In this document: positions 8,071 through 17,456 of the stretch, one piece after another
How the letters are laid out: the number at the start of each line of letters is the position of its first letter
How positions within the stretch are numbered: position 1 is the first letter of the stretch
Source of the DNA: Leeuwenhoekiella sp.
Lineage (GTDB): Bacteria; Bacteroidota; Bacteroidia; Flavobacteriales; Flavobacteriaceae
DNA: 53,351 nucleotides
Assembly (NCBI GenBank): GCA_011050015.1
Contig: DRGP01000044.1
Location: 1-53,351, forward strand
Direction: 5' to 3'
Translations under genes and position numbers: made by a program
The notes under the pieces: generated by a model
Told to the model about the DNA's origin: nothing
Seen by the model: the letters and a program-made list of their open reading frames with translations, nothing else
Database searches by the model: none

Positions 8071-11000
8071 ATGCTGAATAAAAGCATCAAATTTCTAATA
8101 GAAAATAAATTAGTAGCTGTTTTACTATTAGCTTTGTTCGTCGGTTGGGGCGTTGTAAACGCACCTTTTAATTGGGAGACCGGTATTTTGCCTACTGACC
8201 CTGTAGCTGTGGATGCCATTCCCGATATTGGTGAAAACCAACAAATTGTTTTTACCAAATGGCAAGGGCGCTCGCCACAGGATATTGAAGACCAAATTAC
8301 GTATCCACTTACAACTTCGCTTCTAGGTATTCCAGGCGTGAAAACTATTCGTAGTTCCTCTATGTTTGGGTTTTCCAGTATCTATATCATTTTTGAAGAA
8401 GATGTGGAGTTTTACTGGTCACGTAGTCGCATTCTCGAAAAACTCAATTCGCTTCCTTCCAACTTGCTGCCAGATGGCGTTAACCCAGCTTTGGGCCCTG
8501 ATGCCACAGGTTTAGGACAAATATTCTGGTACACCCTAGAAGGTCGTGACAAGGATGGTAATGTAACCGGTGGTTGGGATTTACAGGAACTGCGTAGTAT
8601 ACAGGATTATTATGTGAAATACGGATTGTCATCGGCAAGTGGTGTTTCCGAAGTAGCGTCTATCGGCGGTTATGTTCAGGAATATCAAGTAGATGTGGAC
8701 CCGGAGAAAATGCGCCAATACAATATTGGATTAAGTGCCATTGTCAAAGCCGTTAAGCAGAGCAACCAAGATATTGGTGCACAAACATTGGAAATCAATC
8801 AGGCCGAATATCTGGTTCGTGGTTTGGGCTATGTAAAATCCGTTGCAGATATTGAAAATGCCGTGGTCACTTCAGAGAATTTTACGTCTATCCGAATAAA
8901 AGACATCGCAACTGTTCATTTGGGACCGCAAACTCGTCGTGGTATTTTAGATAAAGAAGGTGCCGAAGTTGTTGGTGGTGTTGTGGTAGCGCGATATGGC
9001 GCCAACCCTATGGAAGTTATCAATAATGTAAAAGAGCAAATCGCTGAACTGTCATCTGGGCTTCCAACAAAAGTTCTGGCAGATGGCCGCACCTCACAAG
9101 TGACCATTGTCCCCTTTTACGACCGTACCCAGCTTATTCAAGAGACCCTACACACGCTTAATGAAGCACTCACGCTTGAAATCTTAATAACCATTCTGGT
9201 CATTATCGTAATGGTGTTCAACCTACGCGCATCCATCTTAATTTCAGGTTTGTTACCCGTTGCAGTATTAATGGTTTTCATTGCAATGAAACTTTTTGAT
9301 GTAGATGCAAATATTGTAGCATTGTCAGGGATTGCCATTGCTATAGGTACAATGGTGGATGTGGGCGTTATACTGGCCGAAAATATGATTCGGCATTTGG
9401 AAGATGAAAAATTACGCTTTCGCGAAAGCGGAATCGAGTACACCACAAATGAAATCATCTACAATGCAACTGCTGAAGTTTCTGGTGCAATTTTAACGGC
9501 AGTATTAACAACCATTATCAGTTTTATTCCTGTATTCACTATGATAGGTGCTGAAGGAAAGTTGTTTCGTCCACTCGCATTTACAAAGACAATGGCGCTC
9601 ACGGCGTCTTTGGTTATCGCCCTTTTCTTGATACCACCATTTGCCGCATTCCTTTTCAAAAAGAGTACTATTAGGGAGCACGCTAAATATATTATTAATG
9701 CTGTTCTCATCGTCCTTGGTATCACAGCCATCTTCTATGGTTATTGGTTGGGTATTATATTAATTGCCTATGGAATCGTTGCAATTTTGAGTGTACGCGA
9801 TATTATCACGGCAAAAAGAGCCAATCTAATACATATCGTTATTTCTTGTATTGCTATTGTTTTCCTTCTAGCCGAATACTGGCGACCACTAGGTTTTGAC
9901 CGCGGTATTATAATGAACTTGATTTTTGTTGCGATTATCTGTTTCGGATTACTGGGGGCGTTTTCAATTTTCCAAAAATATTACGACACTATATTACGTT
10001 GGGCACTTCAAAACCGATTACTGTTTTTAATAATTCCGACCACAGTGTTGATTTTAGGGGCCATAATAATGCGCAACACGGGTAAAGAATTTATGCCATC
10101 GCTCAACGAAGGCTCATTCCTGTTAATGCCAACATCCTTGCCACACGCAGGTGTTGAAGAAAACAAGCGTGTGTTACAGCAGCTTGATATGGCCGTAGCC
10201 AGTATTCCTGAAATCGAAACGGTAGTAGGTAAATCGGGTAGAACAGAATCTGCTCTTGACCCTGCGCCGCTCTCGATGTATGAAAATGTGATTCAGTATA
10301 AGTCTGAATATATGCGAAACAAGAATGGCGAGAGACAACGCTACCGCGTAAACGATGATGGTTTATTTGTTCTGAAAAATGATAAATTCATTATTAATCC
10401 AAATAATGAAATCGATGATGACGCTAATTATGAGGCCTCGCAACTAAAAACAAATGCAACCCATAACGATTTAATTGAAGACGGCAGCGGTGAATATTAC
10501 CGAAACTGGCGGCCAGAAATCGACAGCCCAGACGATATCTGGAATGAGATTGTGAAAGTGACCAAATTTCCAGGGGTGACTTCTGCACCAAAACTACAAC
10601 CTATCGAGACAAGGCTCGTAATGCTTCAAACAGGTATGCGTGCGCCTATGGGTATAAAAGTTAAAGGGCCAGACTTGAAAACAATAGAAGCTTTTGGTCT
10701 ACAGCTCGAAGACATTTTAAAACAAGCTGAAGGTGTAAAAGAACAAGCTGTCTTTGCAGACCGTATTGTGGGCAAGCCCTATTTACTAATTGATATAAAA
10801 CGAGACCAATTGGCACGCTATGGAATTTCCATAATGGATGTTCAGGAAGTACTTCAGGTAGCTGTGGGCGGTATGCCGCTTACTCAAACGGTAGAAGGTC
10901 GTGAGCGGTATGGAGTAAGAGTGCGCTATCCGCGTGAGTTGCGTGCAAACCCAGAAGATTTAAAAGATATTTATGTTCCGGTTGAGAAAGGAAGTCCGGT

Positions 11001-11823
11001 TCCACTGAGCGAATTGGTAGACATACGTTATGAACAAGGTCCACAGGTCATAAAAAGTGAGGACACCTTCTTGATAGGGTATGTACTGTTTGATAAACTC
11101 GATGGTTTTGCCGAAGTTGATGTGGTCGAAAATGCCCAAGCGCTCATTCAACAAAAAATAGACAATGGTGATTTGATTGTGCCACAAGGTATTAATTACC
11201 GTTTTACGGGTACGTATGAAAATCAGCTGCGCGCAGAAAAAACACTTTCCGTAGTTGTGCCTTTGGCATTGCTTATTATTTTCTTGATTCTGTATTTCCA
11301 GTTCCGTTCTGTTTCCACCTCGTTGATGGTATTTACAGGAATCGCAGTTGCCTTTGCAGGTGGCTTTATAATGATTTGGCTTTACGGTCAGGATTGGTTC
11401 TTCAATTTCAGCTTTTTTGGTGAGAATATGCGGGATTTGTTCAATATGAAAACCATCAATCTAAGTGTTGCTGTCTGGGTTGGCTTTATTGCGCTTTTTG
11501 GTATCGCAACAGATGATGGTGTAGTTATGGCTACCTACCTCACACAAACTTTTGACAGAGAGAATCCCAATGATAAAAAAGGAATCCGACTTGCCACATT
11601 AGAAGCTGCTGGAAAGCGAATTCGTCCGTGTTTGATGACTACTGTTACCACCGTGCTTGCACTCTTACCTGTACTTACTTCTACGGGAAAAGGAAGCGAT
11701 ATTATGATACCTATGGCAATCCCCATTTTCGGTGGGATGATTATAGATATTACATCCTACTTTTTAGTACCAGTATTATATAGCTGGAAAAAAGAGTACC
11801 AACTTAAACGAGCAAACAAATGA
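8071..11823 (+). CDS. cusA: CusA/CzcA-type heavy-metal RND efflux pump
   Basis: 1250-aa inner-membrane proton antiporter of the HME-RND family. ATG 8071 was chosen because MLNKSIKFLIENKL is the canonical family start; the upstream in-frame ATG at 8008 adds 21 unrelated residues. Seen: the first periplasmic porter region (FTKWQGRSPQDIEDQITYPL), the TM4 proton-relay motif GTMVDVGVILAENMIRHLE, the second porter half (MRAPMGIKVKGPDL) and C-terminal TM segments (FGIATDDGVVMATYL). It is about 200 residues longer than E. coli CusA, partly through extra hydrophobic segments at roughly 535-650, which I believe is usual for Bacteroidota members. The stop overlaps the next ATG (ATGA at 11820). The pump moves periplasmic Cu/Ag or related cations outward; exact metal inferred from the copper neighbours. 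Confidence 0.95.
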   Translation: MLNKSIKFLIENKLVAVLLLALFVGWGVVNAPFNWETGILPTDPVAVDAIPDIGENQQIVFTKWQGRSPQDIEDQITYPLTTSLLGIPGVKTIRSSSMFGFSSIYIIFEEDVEFYWSRSRILEKLNSLPSNLLPDGVNPALGPDATGLGQIFWYTLEGRDKDGNVTGGWDLQELRSIQDYYVKYGLSSASGVSEVASIGGYVQEYQVDVDPEKMRQYNIGLSAIVKAVKQSNQDIGAQTLEINQAEYLVRGLGYVKSVADIENAVVTSENFTSIRIKDIATVHLGPQTRRGILDKEGAEVVGGVVVARYGANPMEVINNVKEQIAELSSGLPTKVLADGRTSQVTIVPFYDRTQLIQETLHTLNEALTLEILITILVIIVMVFNLRASILISGLLPVAVLMVFIAMKLFDVDANIVALSGIAIAIGTMVDVGVILAENMIRHLEDEKLRFRESGIEYTTNEIIYNATAEVSGAILTAVLTTIISFIPVFTMIGAEGKLFRPLAFTKTMALTASLVIALFLIPPFAAFLFKKSTIREHAKYIINAVLIVLGITAIFYGYWLGIILIAYGIVAILSVRDIITAKRANLIHIVISCIAIVFLLAEYWRPLGFDRGIIMNLIFVAIICFGLLGAFSIFQKYYDTILRWALQNRLLFLIIPTTVLILGAIIMRNTGKEFMPSLNEGSFLLMPTSLPHAGVEENKRVLQQLDMAVASIPEIETVVGKSGRTESALDPAPLSMYENVIQYKSEYMRNKNGERQRYRVNDDGLFVLKNDKFIINPNNEIDDDANYEASQLKTNATHNDLIEDGSGEYYRNWRPEIDSPDDIWNEIVKVTKFPGVTSAPKLQPIETRLVMLQTGMRAPMGIKVKGPDLKTIEAFGLQLEDILKQAEGVKEQAVFADRIVGKPYLLIDIKRDQLARYGISIMDVQEVLQVAVGGMPLTQTVEGRERYGVRVRYPRELRANPEDLKDIYVPVEKGSPVPLSELVDIRYEQGPQVIKSEDTFLIGYVLFDKLDGFAEVDVVENAQALIQQKIDNGDLIVPQGINYRFTGTYENQLRAEKTLSVVVPLALLIIFLILYFQFRSVSTSLMVFTGIAVAFAGGFIMIWLYGQDWFFNFSFFGENMRDLFNMKTINLSVAVWVGFIALFGIATDDGVVMATYLTQTFDRENPNDKKGIRLATLEAAGKRIRPCLMTTVTTVLALLPVLTSTGKGSDIMIPMAIPIFGGMIIDITSYFLVPVLYSWKKEYQLKRANK
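9415..9430. repeat. 16-bp palindrome CGCTTTCGCGAAAGCG, copy 1
   Basis: Perfect dyad within cusA, encoding RFRES. An identical copy is at 11861-11876 and a degenerate one at 12794-12808. The core recurs in many flavobacterial genomes as far as I recall. Confidence 0.7.
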
Positions 11824-13037
11824 AAAATATAAAAATTATTACCTGTCTTTTGTTTGTTTCCGCTTTCGCGAAAGCGCAACAACTACAATCATACATTGAA
11901 GAGGCACAATCTAACAACCCCGAGATTCAAGCCTTTGAACTGCGCTATAACATCGCCGAAGAAAAAGTGAACGAAGCAAACTGGCTGCCTAATACTGAAG
12001 TGAGTGCTGGGTACTTTGTCAGTGAGCCCGAGACCCGTGTTGGGGCGCAGAGAGCACGTATTGGCTTTAAGCAAATGTTGCCTTGGTTCGGGACCATAAC
12101 GGCAAGAGAAAATTATGCAGCCTCAATGGCTGAAGCTGAATATGTGGAAATCATAATTGCCAAAAGAAAACTGGCACTTTCTGTAGCTCAATCCTATTAT
12201 CGTTTGTATGAAATACAAGCAAAGCAAAGGGTGCTCGATAAGAACATTAAATTATTAGAAACCTATGAGCGTCTTGCCCTTACATCGGTTGAAGTAGGCA
12301 AGGCATCTTCTGTTGACGTTTTGAGATTACAGATTCGTCAAAATGAATTGCAACAGCAAAAAGAGGTGCTCGAAGAGGAATTTGGGTCAGAACAAATCAC
12401 CTTCAATAAGCTACTCAATCGTGATGGAACTATGATGGTTGATGTGGTCACATTAATGGAAATTCCAAGTGAAAACGCCGTATCTGGTAGAGATGCACTA
12501 TCACTTAATCCTGAACTGCTTAAATATGATAAACTCTACGAATCTATAGCACAATCTGAATTGCTCAACCAGCGTGAGGCATTACCTATGTTTGGTTTTG
12601 GGGTTGATTATCTACCAGTGAGCGAGCGAGCGGATATGAATCCAATAGACAATGGAAAGGATATACTAATGCCTATGGTTTCAGTTTCCATTCCCATTTT
12701 TAATAATCGGTATAAATCTATTTCAAGGCAAAATGACTTGCGCCAACAAGAAATCGAGACTCAAAAAGCACAACGATTGAATGTTTTGGAATCCGCTTTC
12801 GCAAAAGCAATATCGCAACGCAACCAAGCACGAATAGCATATAATACACAAGAGAACAATCTGAAACAAGCAGAAGATGCTGAAGAAATTCTCATTAAAA
12901 ACTATGAAACGGGCACCATTGATTTTAATGATGTGCTGGATATCCAAGAGTTACAGCTCAAATTTCAGTTAAATCAAGTGGAATCGATACAGAAGTATTA
13001 CACACAATCTGCAATTGTTAATTACCTAATCAACTAA
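11820..13037 (+). CDS. cusC: TolC/CusC-family outer-membrane efflux protein
   Basis: 405-aa TolC-type protein. A signal peptide (about residues 1-20, ending AFAKAQQ) is followed by long heptad-rich helices characteristic of the outer-membrane-factor duplicated helical hairpin (LRYNIAEEKVNEANWLPNTE; LRQQEIETQKAQRLNVLESA), and the conserved FNDVLDIQELQLKFQLNQVE block near the end. The ATG overlaps the cusA stop by 4 nt, implying translational coupling. It forms the exit duct for the CusA pump. The adaptor subunit is not next to it but at 31345-33129. Confidence 0.9.
   Translation: MKNIKIITCLLFVSAFAKAQQLQSYIEEAQSNNPEIQAFELRYNIAEEKVNEANWLPNTEVSAGYFVSEPETRVGAQRARIGFKQMLPWFGTITARENYAASMAEAEYVEIIIAKRKLALSVAQSYYRLYEIQAKQRVLDKNIKLLETYERLALTSVEVGKASSVDVLRLQIRQNELQQQKEVLEEEFGSEQITFNKLLNRDGTMMVDVVTLMEIPSENAVSGRDALSLNPELLKYDKLYESIAQSELLNQREALPMFGFGVDYLPVSERADMNPIDNGKDILMPMVSVSIPIFNNRYKSISRQNDLRQQEIETQKAQRLNVLESAFAKAISQRNQARIAYNTQENNLKQAEDAEEILIKNYETGTIDFNDVLDIQELQLKFQLNQVESIQKYYTQSAIVNYLIN
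11861..11876. repeat. 16-bp palindrome CGCTTTCGCGAAAGCG, copy 2
   Basis: Perfect dyad inside the signal-peptide codons of cusC, read as AFAKA. It is identical to the copy at 9415 but used in a different reading frame. Confidence 0.7.
12794..12808. repeat. Degenerate copy of the 16-bp palindrome
   Basis: CGCTTTCGCAAAAGC in cusC differs from CGCTTTCGCGAAAGC by one base and is again read as AFAKA. Confidence 0.5.
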
Positions 13038-13041
13038 CCGG

Positions 13042-13608
13042 ATGGAAAAGAAATTATTTATAAAAAATATGGTGTGTAATCGCTGTATTAAAACAATCCA
13101 GAGTGATGTTGAAACATTAGGGATTCACTTAAAGCATATTGAATTGGGTTCTATTATTTACGAAGAGAAATCTATAGATGATTTTGAAAATATAAAAAAT
13201 GTTTTAGAAAACAATGGTTTCGAAATTTTACTGGCGCAAGACCAGCAATTAGTAGAGCAAGTTAAAATTGAACTTATTAAATTATTACAAAAATTACCAC
13301 TTCAATTAAATAAAACGCTGTCCAAGCATTTGGAAAGTAAATTAAACCTTGAGTACTCAAAAATCAGTAAAATATTTTCTGTTACGGAGCATATTACCAT
13401 AGAAAAATACTTTATAAAACTCAAGATAGAAAGAGTGAAAGAGCTGATTCAATTACAAGAGGGTAATTTTACGGAGATAAGTCAGCTGCTTGATTACAGT
13501 AATGTAAATCATTTAAGTAGGCTGTTTAAAAGTGAAACTGGTATGAGTCTGACTAATTATAAGAATAATCAAAAAAGTATTAGAAACCCTTTAGATCAAA
13601 TAAGGTAG
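13042..13608 (+). CDS. HMA-like/AraC-family one-component metal regulator
   Basis: 188-aa protein, 4 nt after the cusC stop and probably in that operon. Residues 1-75 resemble an HMA ferredoxin-like fold with the metal loop MVCNRC (residues 10-15). Residues about 90-180 are an AraC-type double helix-turn-helix: KIERVKELIQLQEGNFTEIS then LLDYSNVNHLSRLFKSETGM, with the LSRLFK recognition-helix signature. Typical AraC sensors bind organic effectors through a cupin; here the sensor is a chaperone-like metal domain, so I infer direct Cu(I)/Ag(I) sensing of the adjacent pump genes. Paralogues lie at 33383-33949 and, truncated, at 1-301. Confidence 0.8.
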   Translation: MEKKLFIKNMVCNRCIKTIQSDVETLGIHLKHIELGSIIYEEKSIDDFENIKNVLENNGFEILLAQDQQLVEQVKIELIKLLQKLPLQLNKTLSKHLESKLNLEYSKISKIFSVTEHITIEKYFIKLKIERVKELIQLQEGNFTEISQLLDYSNVNHLSRLFKSETGMSLTNYKNNQKSIRNPLDQIR

Positions 13609-13672
13609 ATAACAACCATAATTATGACACAAACTTCTCATAATCAATATTAATTTTAAAAAAAGTAATCTT

Positions 13673-16060
13673 ATGAAAAAAATAAGCTATGCATTTATTC
13701 TTTTGTTACTGTGTACCTATACAGCATCTGCACAGTCCGTGGAAGGTAATGTCGATAATCTACCCGTTCACGAATACACGTTGACCCTAAAGGAAGAAAT
13801 GGTTAATAAAGCCGGTAAAGAAGTAAAAGGGATGACCGTCAACGGAGGTATTCCAGGGCCAACGCTCGAATTTACCGAAGGGGAGTACGCAGTAATCTAT
13901 GTAAAAAATGAAATGAGCGTGGAGACATCCATCCATTGGCACGGCTTGTTGTTGCCCAATTTTTATGATGGGGTACCCTACCTTTCTACACCGCCCATAG
14001 AACCCGGTAAAACACTAAAATATGAATTCGCAATAAAGCAAAACGGCACCTATTGGTACCATTCCCATACAATGTTGCAGGAACAGAGCGGTGTTTACGG
14101 CTCAATTGTAATACAGCCCAAAGAAAAAACCTTGGAGTATGATAAAGAGCAGGTTTTGGTACTATCTGACTGGACCAACGAAAAACCGCGGGATGTACTT
14201 CGGTTTTTAAAGCGAGGTACAGAATGGTACAATATAAGAAAAGGAACAGCTACGCCGCTTAACCAAGTAATTGCAAGGGGCGCATTTGGGGCGCAATTAA
14301 ATTTTTGGAGACAGCGTATGGAAAGTGCAGATGTGGCAGATGTGTATTACCCAGCGTTCTTAATTAATGGAGAAGAAAAAGTGGAGTACCCCGAGTTTAA
14401 ACCTGGCGAAAAAGTGCGCCTTCGCATTATAGACGGCTCTGCTTCTACTTCGTTCTGGATGGCCTTTGGCGGCCCTGACCCTTTGCTTGTCTCGGCAGAC
14501 GGTAAAGATGTAGTACCGGTTAAGCATAACAAGACATTTATAGGGGTCGCTGAAACCTATGATTTTATCGTAACCATACCGGAGAACGGCAAACTGGAAT
14601 ATAAAATTATGGCCCAAGACGGCTCTGGTACCGCAACGGCATACCTAGGCCAAGGACCTATTGTTGCTGCACCCGATGTATCCAAACCTGATAAAATAGG
14701 GATGATGCAACAAATGGCCAAAATGAAAATGAAAATGGGTGCACCCGCTTTAAAGTTCCGACCAGGCAAAGATGAGCGTTACGAGATGAAAGAAAAATGG
14801 GGAATGCAGATGGAAGGAATGAAAGATATGGATATGGGTACAATGAATATGGACAAGTCCAATATGAAGGGTATGGAAATGAAGAAGCATAAAATGGACG
14901 AAATGCAAATGGATATGAAAAAGGATTCAATGCAGATGGACCATTCCAAAATGGCAGGGATGGACACAAAAATGGATACCAAAATGAAAAAGGCCTCTCA
15001 AATGGATGATATGAAAATGGACGAAGCAGATGGAATGCAGGGAATGAATATGTTTTCAGAGTATAACTATGACTACTTGAAATCGCCGGAGAAGACCAAT
15101 TATGACCCAGATGTTCCTGTAACGGATATCCTATTAAACCTTACCGGGAATATGCAGCGCTATATCTGGAGTTTGAATGGGGTTCCTCTATCTGAAGCAG
15201 ATAAAATAAAAATCAAGGGAGACGAAGTAACTAGGATTACCTTCAATAACCTGACTATGATGCACCACCCAATGCACCTACACGGTCATTTTTTTAGGGT
15301 CATTAACGAAAATGGGGAATACTCACCCTTAAAACACACAGTCAATGTTCCACCAATGAAACAAGTTACCATTGAATTTTATGGTGATGAATATGGCGAT
15401 TGGTTTTTCCATTGTCATATTCTATACCATATGATGGGAGGTATGGCGCGTATTGTAAGTTATGATACCCCTAGGGATCCAAGGTTGAAGGAATATCCCG
15501 TATCTAAACTTATTGACGAGACCGACCAGTTCTATTCCTACGGAATGATAGATGCCGCATCACATATGACCACTTTGAACCTTATATCTTCAAATATCCG
15601 AAACCAATTCAGTTTGAGGGGCGAATATGGTTGGAACAGGAATATGGAGGTTGAAGCTGCCTACGATAGATACCTCTATGATTATCTAACCGTTTTTGGC
15701 GGTGTAAATGTCGAGAACGAAATGGAGGATAGCCTTGAAGAAATAACAACAACAGCTATAGCAGGGATACGATACCTTACGCCCTACTTATTTACGTTGG
15801 ATGTGAGGATGGATAGTAAGCTACGCCCGCAGATTAGCTTAAGCCGTGCTATTACCATTTTCCCTAGAACTATTGTTTTTGGGATGTACGAGTACCAAGC
15901 AGATTTTGGGTGGGTAGATGACCTGCCTCAAGGAGATAATTTCAAAAAAGAGATTACTTGGAGTACGGGTGTTGAATATCTTTTATCCAAAAATTTCTCA
16001 TTGATGGGAAGTTATGATAACCGTTTTGGTGCAGGTGGAGGATTATCACTAAGATTTTAA
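13673..16060 (+). CDS. CopA-type multicopper oxidase fused to a CopB-like outer-membrane domain
   Basis: 795-aa secreted protein; signal peptide 1-20 (TASAQ). The oxidase part shows copper ligands HWHG (88-91), YWYHSH (127-132), HPMHLHGHF (532-540) and HCHILYHMM (580-588). A Met-rich insert spans about 343-460 with repeated MxM, MDMG and MDHSKM motifs, as in PcoA/CopA. After the last ligand set, residues about 611-795 do not belong to the oxidase: they alternate like amphipathic beta-strands (LRGEYGWNRNMEVEAAYDRY; RPQISLSRAITIFPRTIVFG) and end GLSLRF, an outer-membrane barrel terminus, resembling CopB/PcoB. The fusion would place periplasmic Cu(I) oxidation at the outer membrane. SHOCT, DUF3347 and haem-binding genes follow. 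Confidence 0.9.
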   Translation: MKKISYAFILLLLCTYTASAQSVEGNVDNLPVHEYTLTLKEEMVNKAGKEVKGMTVNGGIPGPTLEFTEGEYAVIYVKNEMSVETSIHWHGLLLPNFYDGVPYLSTPPIEPGKTLKYEFAIKQNGTYWYHSHTMLQEQSGVYGSIVIQPKEKTLEYDKEQVLVLSDWTNEKPRDVLRFLKRGTEWYNIRKGTATPLNQVIARGAFGAQLNFWRQRMESADVADVYYPAFLINGEEKVEYPEFKPGEKVRLRIIDGSASTSFWMAFGGPDPLLVSADGKDVVPVKHNKTFIGVAETYDFIVTIPENGKLEYKIMAQDGSGTATAYLGQGPIVAAPDVSKPDKIGMMQQMAKMKMKMGAPALKFRPGKDERYEMKEKWGMQMEGMKDMDMGTMNMDKSNMKGMEMKKHKMDEMQMDMKKDSMQMDHSKMAGMDTKMDTKMKKASQMDDMKMDEADGMQGMNMFSEYNYDYLKSPEKTNYDPDVPVTDILLNLTGNMQRYIWSLNGVPLSEADKIKIKGDEVTRITFNNLTMMHHPMHLHGHFFRVINENGEYSPLKHTVNVPPMKQVTIEFYGDEYGDWFFHCHILYHMMGGMARIVSYDTPRDPRLKEYPVSKLIDETDQFYSYGMIDAASHMTTLNLISSNIRNQFSLRGEYGWNRNMEVEAAYDRYLYDYLTVFGGVNVENEMEDSLEEITTTAIAGIRYLTPYLFTLDVRMDSKLRPQISLSRAITIFPRTIVFGMYEYQADFGWVDDLPQGDNFKKEITWSTGVEYLLSKNFSLMGSYDNRFGAGGGLSLRF

Positions 16061-16078
16061 TGACTAAAAAATAAAACG

Positions 16079-16273
16079 ATGGACTACAATTGGGATTTCT
16101 TAACCATTTTCGGTGTTATTATTCTAGGTGTTTTCATCTATGCAGGAGGAAAGAAAATAAAGCGGACTAAAAGTTCAAAGGCTATGGATGTCCTTGATGA
16201 AAGGTACGCTAAAGGAGAGATAACCAAAGAGGAGTATGAAGAAATTAAGCAGGCTATAGGCTCAAAGAAATAA
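16079..16273 (+). CDS. Small SHOCT-domain membrane protein
   Basis: 64 aa: one N-terminal transmembrane helix (residues 7-24, FLTIFGVIILGVFIYAGG), a basic stretch (KKIKRTKSSK), and a C-terminal SHOCT motif (LDERYAKGEITKEEYEEIKQ). SHOCT modules are short helical oligomerisation pieces often found with membrane or metal-resistance genes. It lies 18 nt after the multicopper oxidase stop and is likely cotranscribed. Role unknown. Confidence 0.8.
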   Translation: MDYNWDFLTIFGVIILGVFIYAGGKKIKRTKSSKAMDVLDERYAKGEITKEEYEEIKQAIGSKK

Positions 16274-16392
16274 AAAAAAGAAGCAATCCAAAAATCTGTT
16301 AGACATAGCACTATGTAAAAAAAAATTAAGCTGTGTAAACAGGTATAACAATAAATTAAAATCAAATATTAACTATTAAAATCGAAATTAAA

Positions 16393-16980
16393 ATGAAAAA
16401 ATTAAAAATGACCGTCGGTATTTTAGTAATGACCTTAACCCTTACGGCTATATCCTGTAAGGACGGAAAAAAAGATGAACCAGCTGCACCTATGAGCAAT
16501 GAGATGTACCAAGAGTCTATGGATGACAAAGATGATATGGCAATGAGTGACAACCAAGACGCAAAAGCAGAAGCAATCCTGAAAGATTATTTCAACTTGA
16601 AAGATGCACTTGTAGGCGATGACAATGATAAGGCAAAAGAATTGGGAGCAACGCTTGCAAGTACTTTTGGAAATTTTGATGCATCCAGCTATTCAGATAG
16701 TGAGCAACAGGAACTCAAGGATATTATGGAAGATGCCACAGAACACGCAGAACATATTTCAGAAAGTGATATAGCACACCAGCGAGAACATTTTAAAATC
16801 ATAAGTAAGGATGTAACAGATATGGTTGCTATAACCGGTACAGAAAACACCTTGTATCAACTATTCTGCCCAATGTATGATGGAGGTAGTAATTGGTTAA
16901 GTATGAGCAAGGACGTTAAGAATCCTTATTATGGAAGTAAAATGTTGACCTGTGGTGAAATGCAAAAGGAAATCAATTAA
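16393..16980 (+). CDS. DUF3347 lipoprotein (copper-locus accessory), copy 1
   Basis: 195-aa lipoprotein: signal with Cys at residue 22 (TAISCKDG), an acidic Met-rich linker ([17 protein letters not shown]), then a DUF3347 domain from about residue 58 ([17 protein letters not shown]) to the end. Family landmarks are the EHAEHISES-x-I-x-HQREHF helix and the C-terminal [13 protein letters not shown]...[12 protein letters not shown] segment, whose Cys-Met and Cys residues could bind copper. The same domain ends the CusB protein at 31345-33129, so this one probably feeds or samples metal at the pump (inference). The stop abuts the next ATG. Confidence 0.85.
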   Translation: MKKLKMTVGILVMTLTLTAISCKDGKKDEPAAPMSNEMYQESMDDKDDMAMSDNQDAKAEAILKDYFNLKDALVGDDNDKAKELGATLASTFGNFDASSYSDSEQQELKDIMEDATEHAEHISESDIAHQREHFKIISKDVTDMVAITGTENTLYQLFCPMYDGGSNWLSMSKDVKNPYYGSKMLTCGEMQKEIN

Positions 16981-17433
16981 ATGAAAATTTTAAAAATCAT
17001 AGCAATAATAGCACTGGTAGGGTTTGTGGGGATTCAATTTATTCCCACGGAACGCAATCAAAGTTATACGGTTCCCGAAACTGATTTTATGTTGGTACAT
17101 AATGTTCCTGAAACTATTCAGAAAAAATTACAGGTATCCTGCTATGATTGTCACAGTAACAATACGCAATATCCTTGGTATAATAAGATTCAACCCGCTG
17201 CTTGGTTTTTGGAAGACCACATTAAAGAAGGCAAGGCCGAACTTAATTTTAACGAATGGGATTCGCTTTCAAGCCGAAGAAAATCAAGTAAACTTCGATC
17301 AATTATCAAACAGATAGAAAGCGGAGAAATGCCTTTGGATTCTTACACTTTGATACATAAAGATGCTAAGTTTTCTGAAGCGGAGGCAGAAGAATTAATC
17401 AATTTTATCACACAATTAAAAGATAGTTTATAA
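16981..17433 (+). CDS. Haem-binding domain (Haem_bd) protein
   Basis: 150 aa with an N-terminal anchor helix (residues 2-21) and the Haem_bd signature [20 protein letters not shown], a CxxCH c-type haem site followed by the typical YPWY block, then [14 protein letters not shown]. It is attached to the periplasmic face of the inner membrane. It starts directly after the stop of the first DUF3347 gene and is followed 23 nt later by the second, so the three act as a unit. A redox role toward copper or electron delivery is inferred. Confidence 0.85.
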   Translation: MKILKIIAIIALVGFVGIQFIPTERNQSYTVPETDFMLVHNVPETIQKKLQVSCYDCHSNNTQYPWYNKIQPAAWFLEDHIKEGKAELNFNEWDSLSSRRKSSKLRSIIKQIESGEMPLDSYTLIHKDAKFSEAEAEELINFITQLKDSL

Positions 17434-17456
17434 ACAATAATTTAAAAATAATAAAA

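Noticed and set aside
9138-9731. Open frames on the minus strand within cusA.
   Set aside because: Shadow frames of a well-conserved pump gene with no own signals.
14658-14982. Minus-strand open frames across the Met-rich part of the multicopper oxidase.
   Set aside because: They are by-products of ATG-rich codons on the other strand; low-complexity products with no recognisable start context.
16304-16317. ACATAGCACTATGT followed by an A-run as a terminator.
   Set aside because: The A-run is on the plus strand, so it could end only minus-strand transcripts, and there is no minus gene here.
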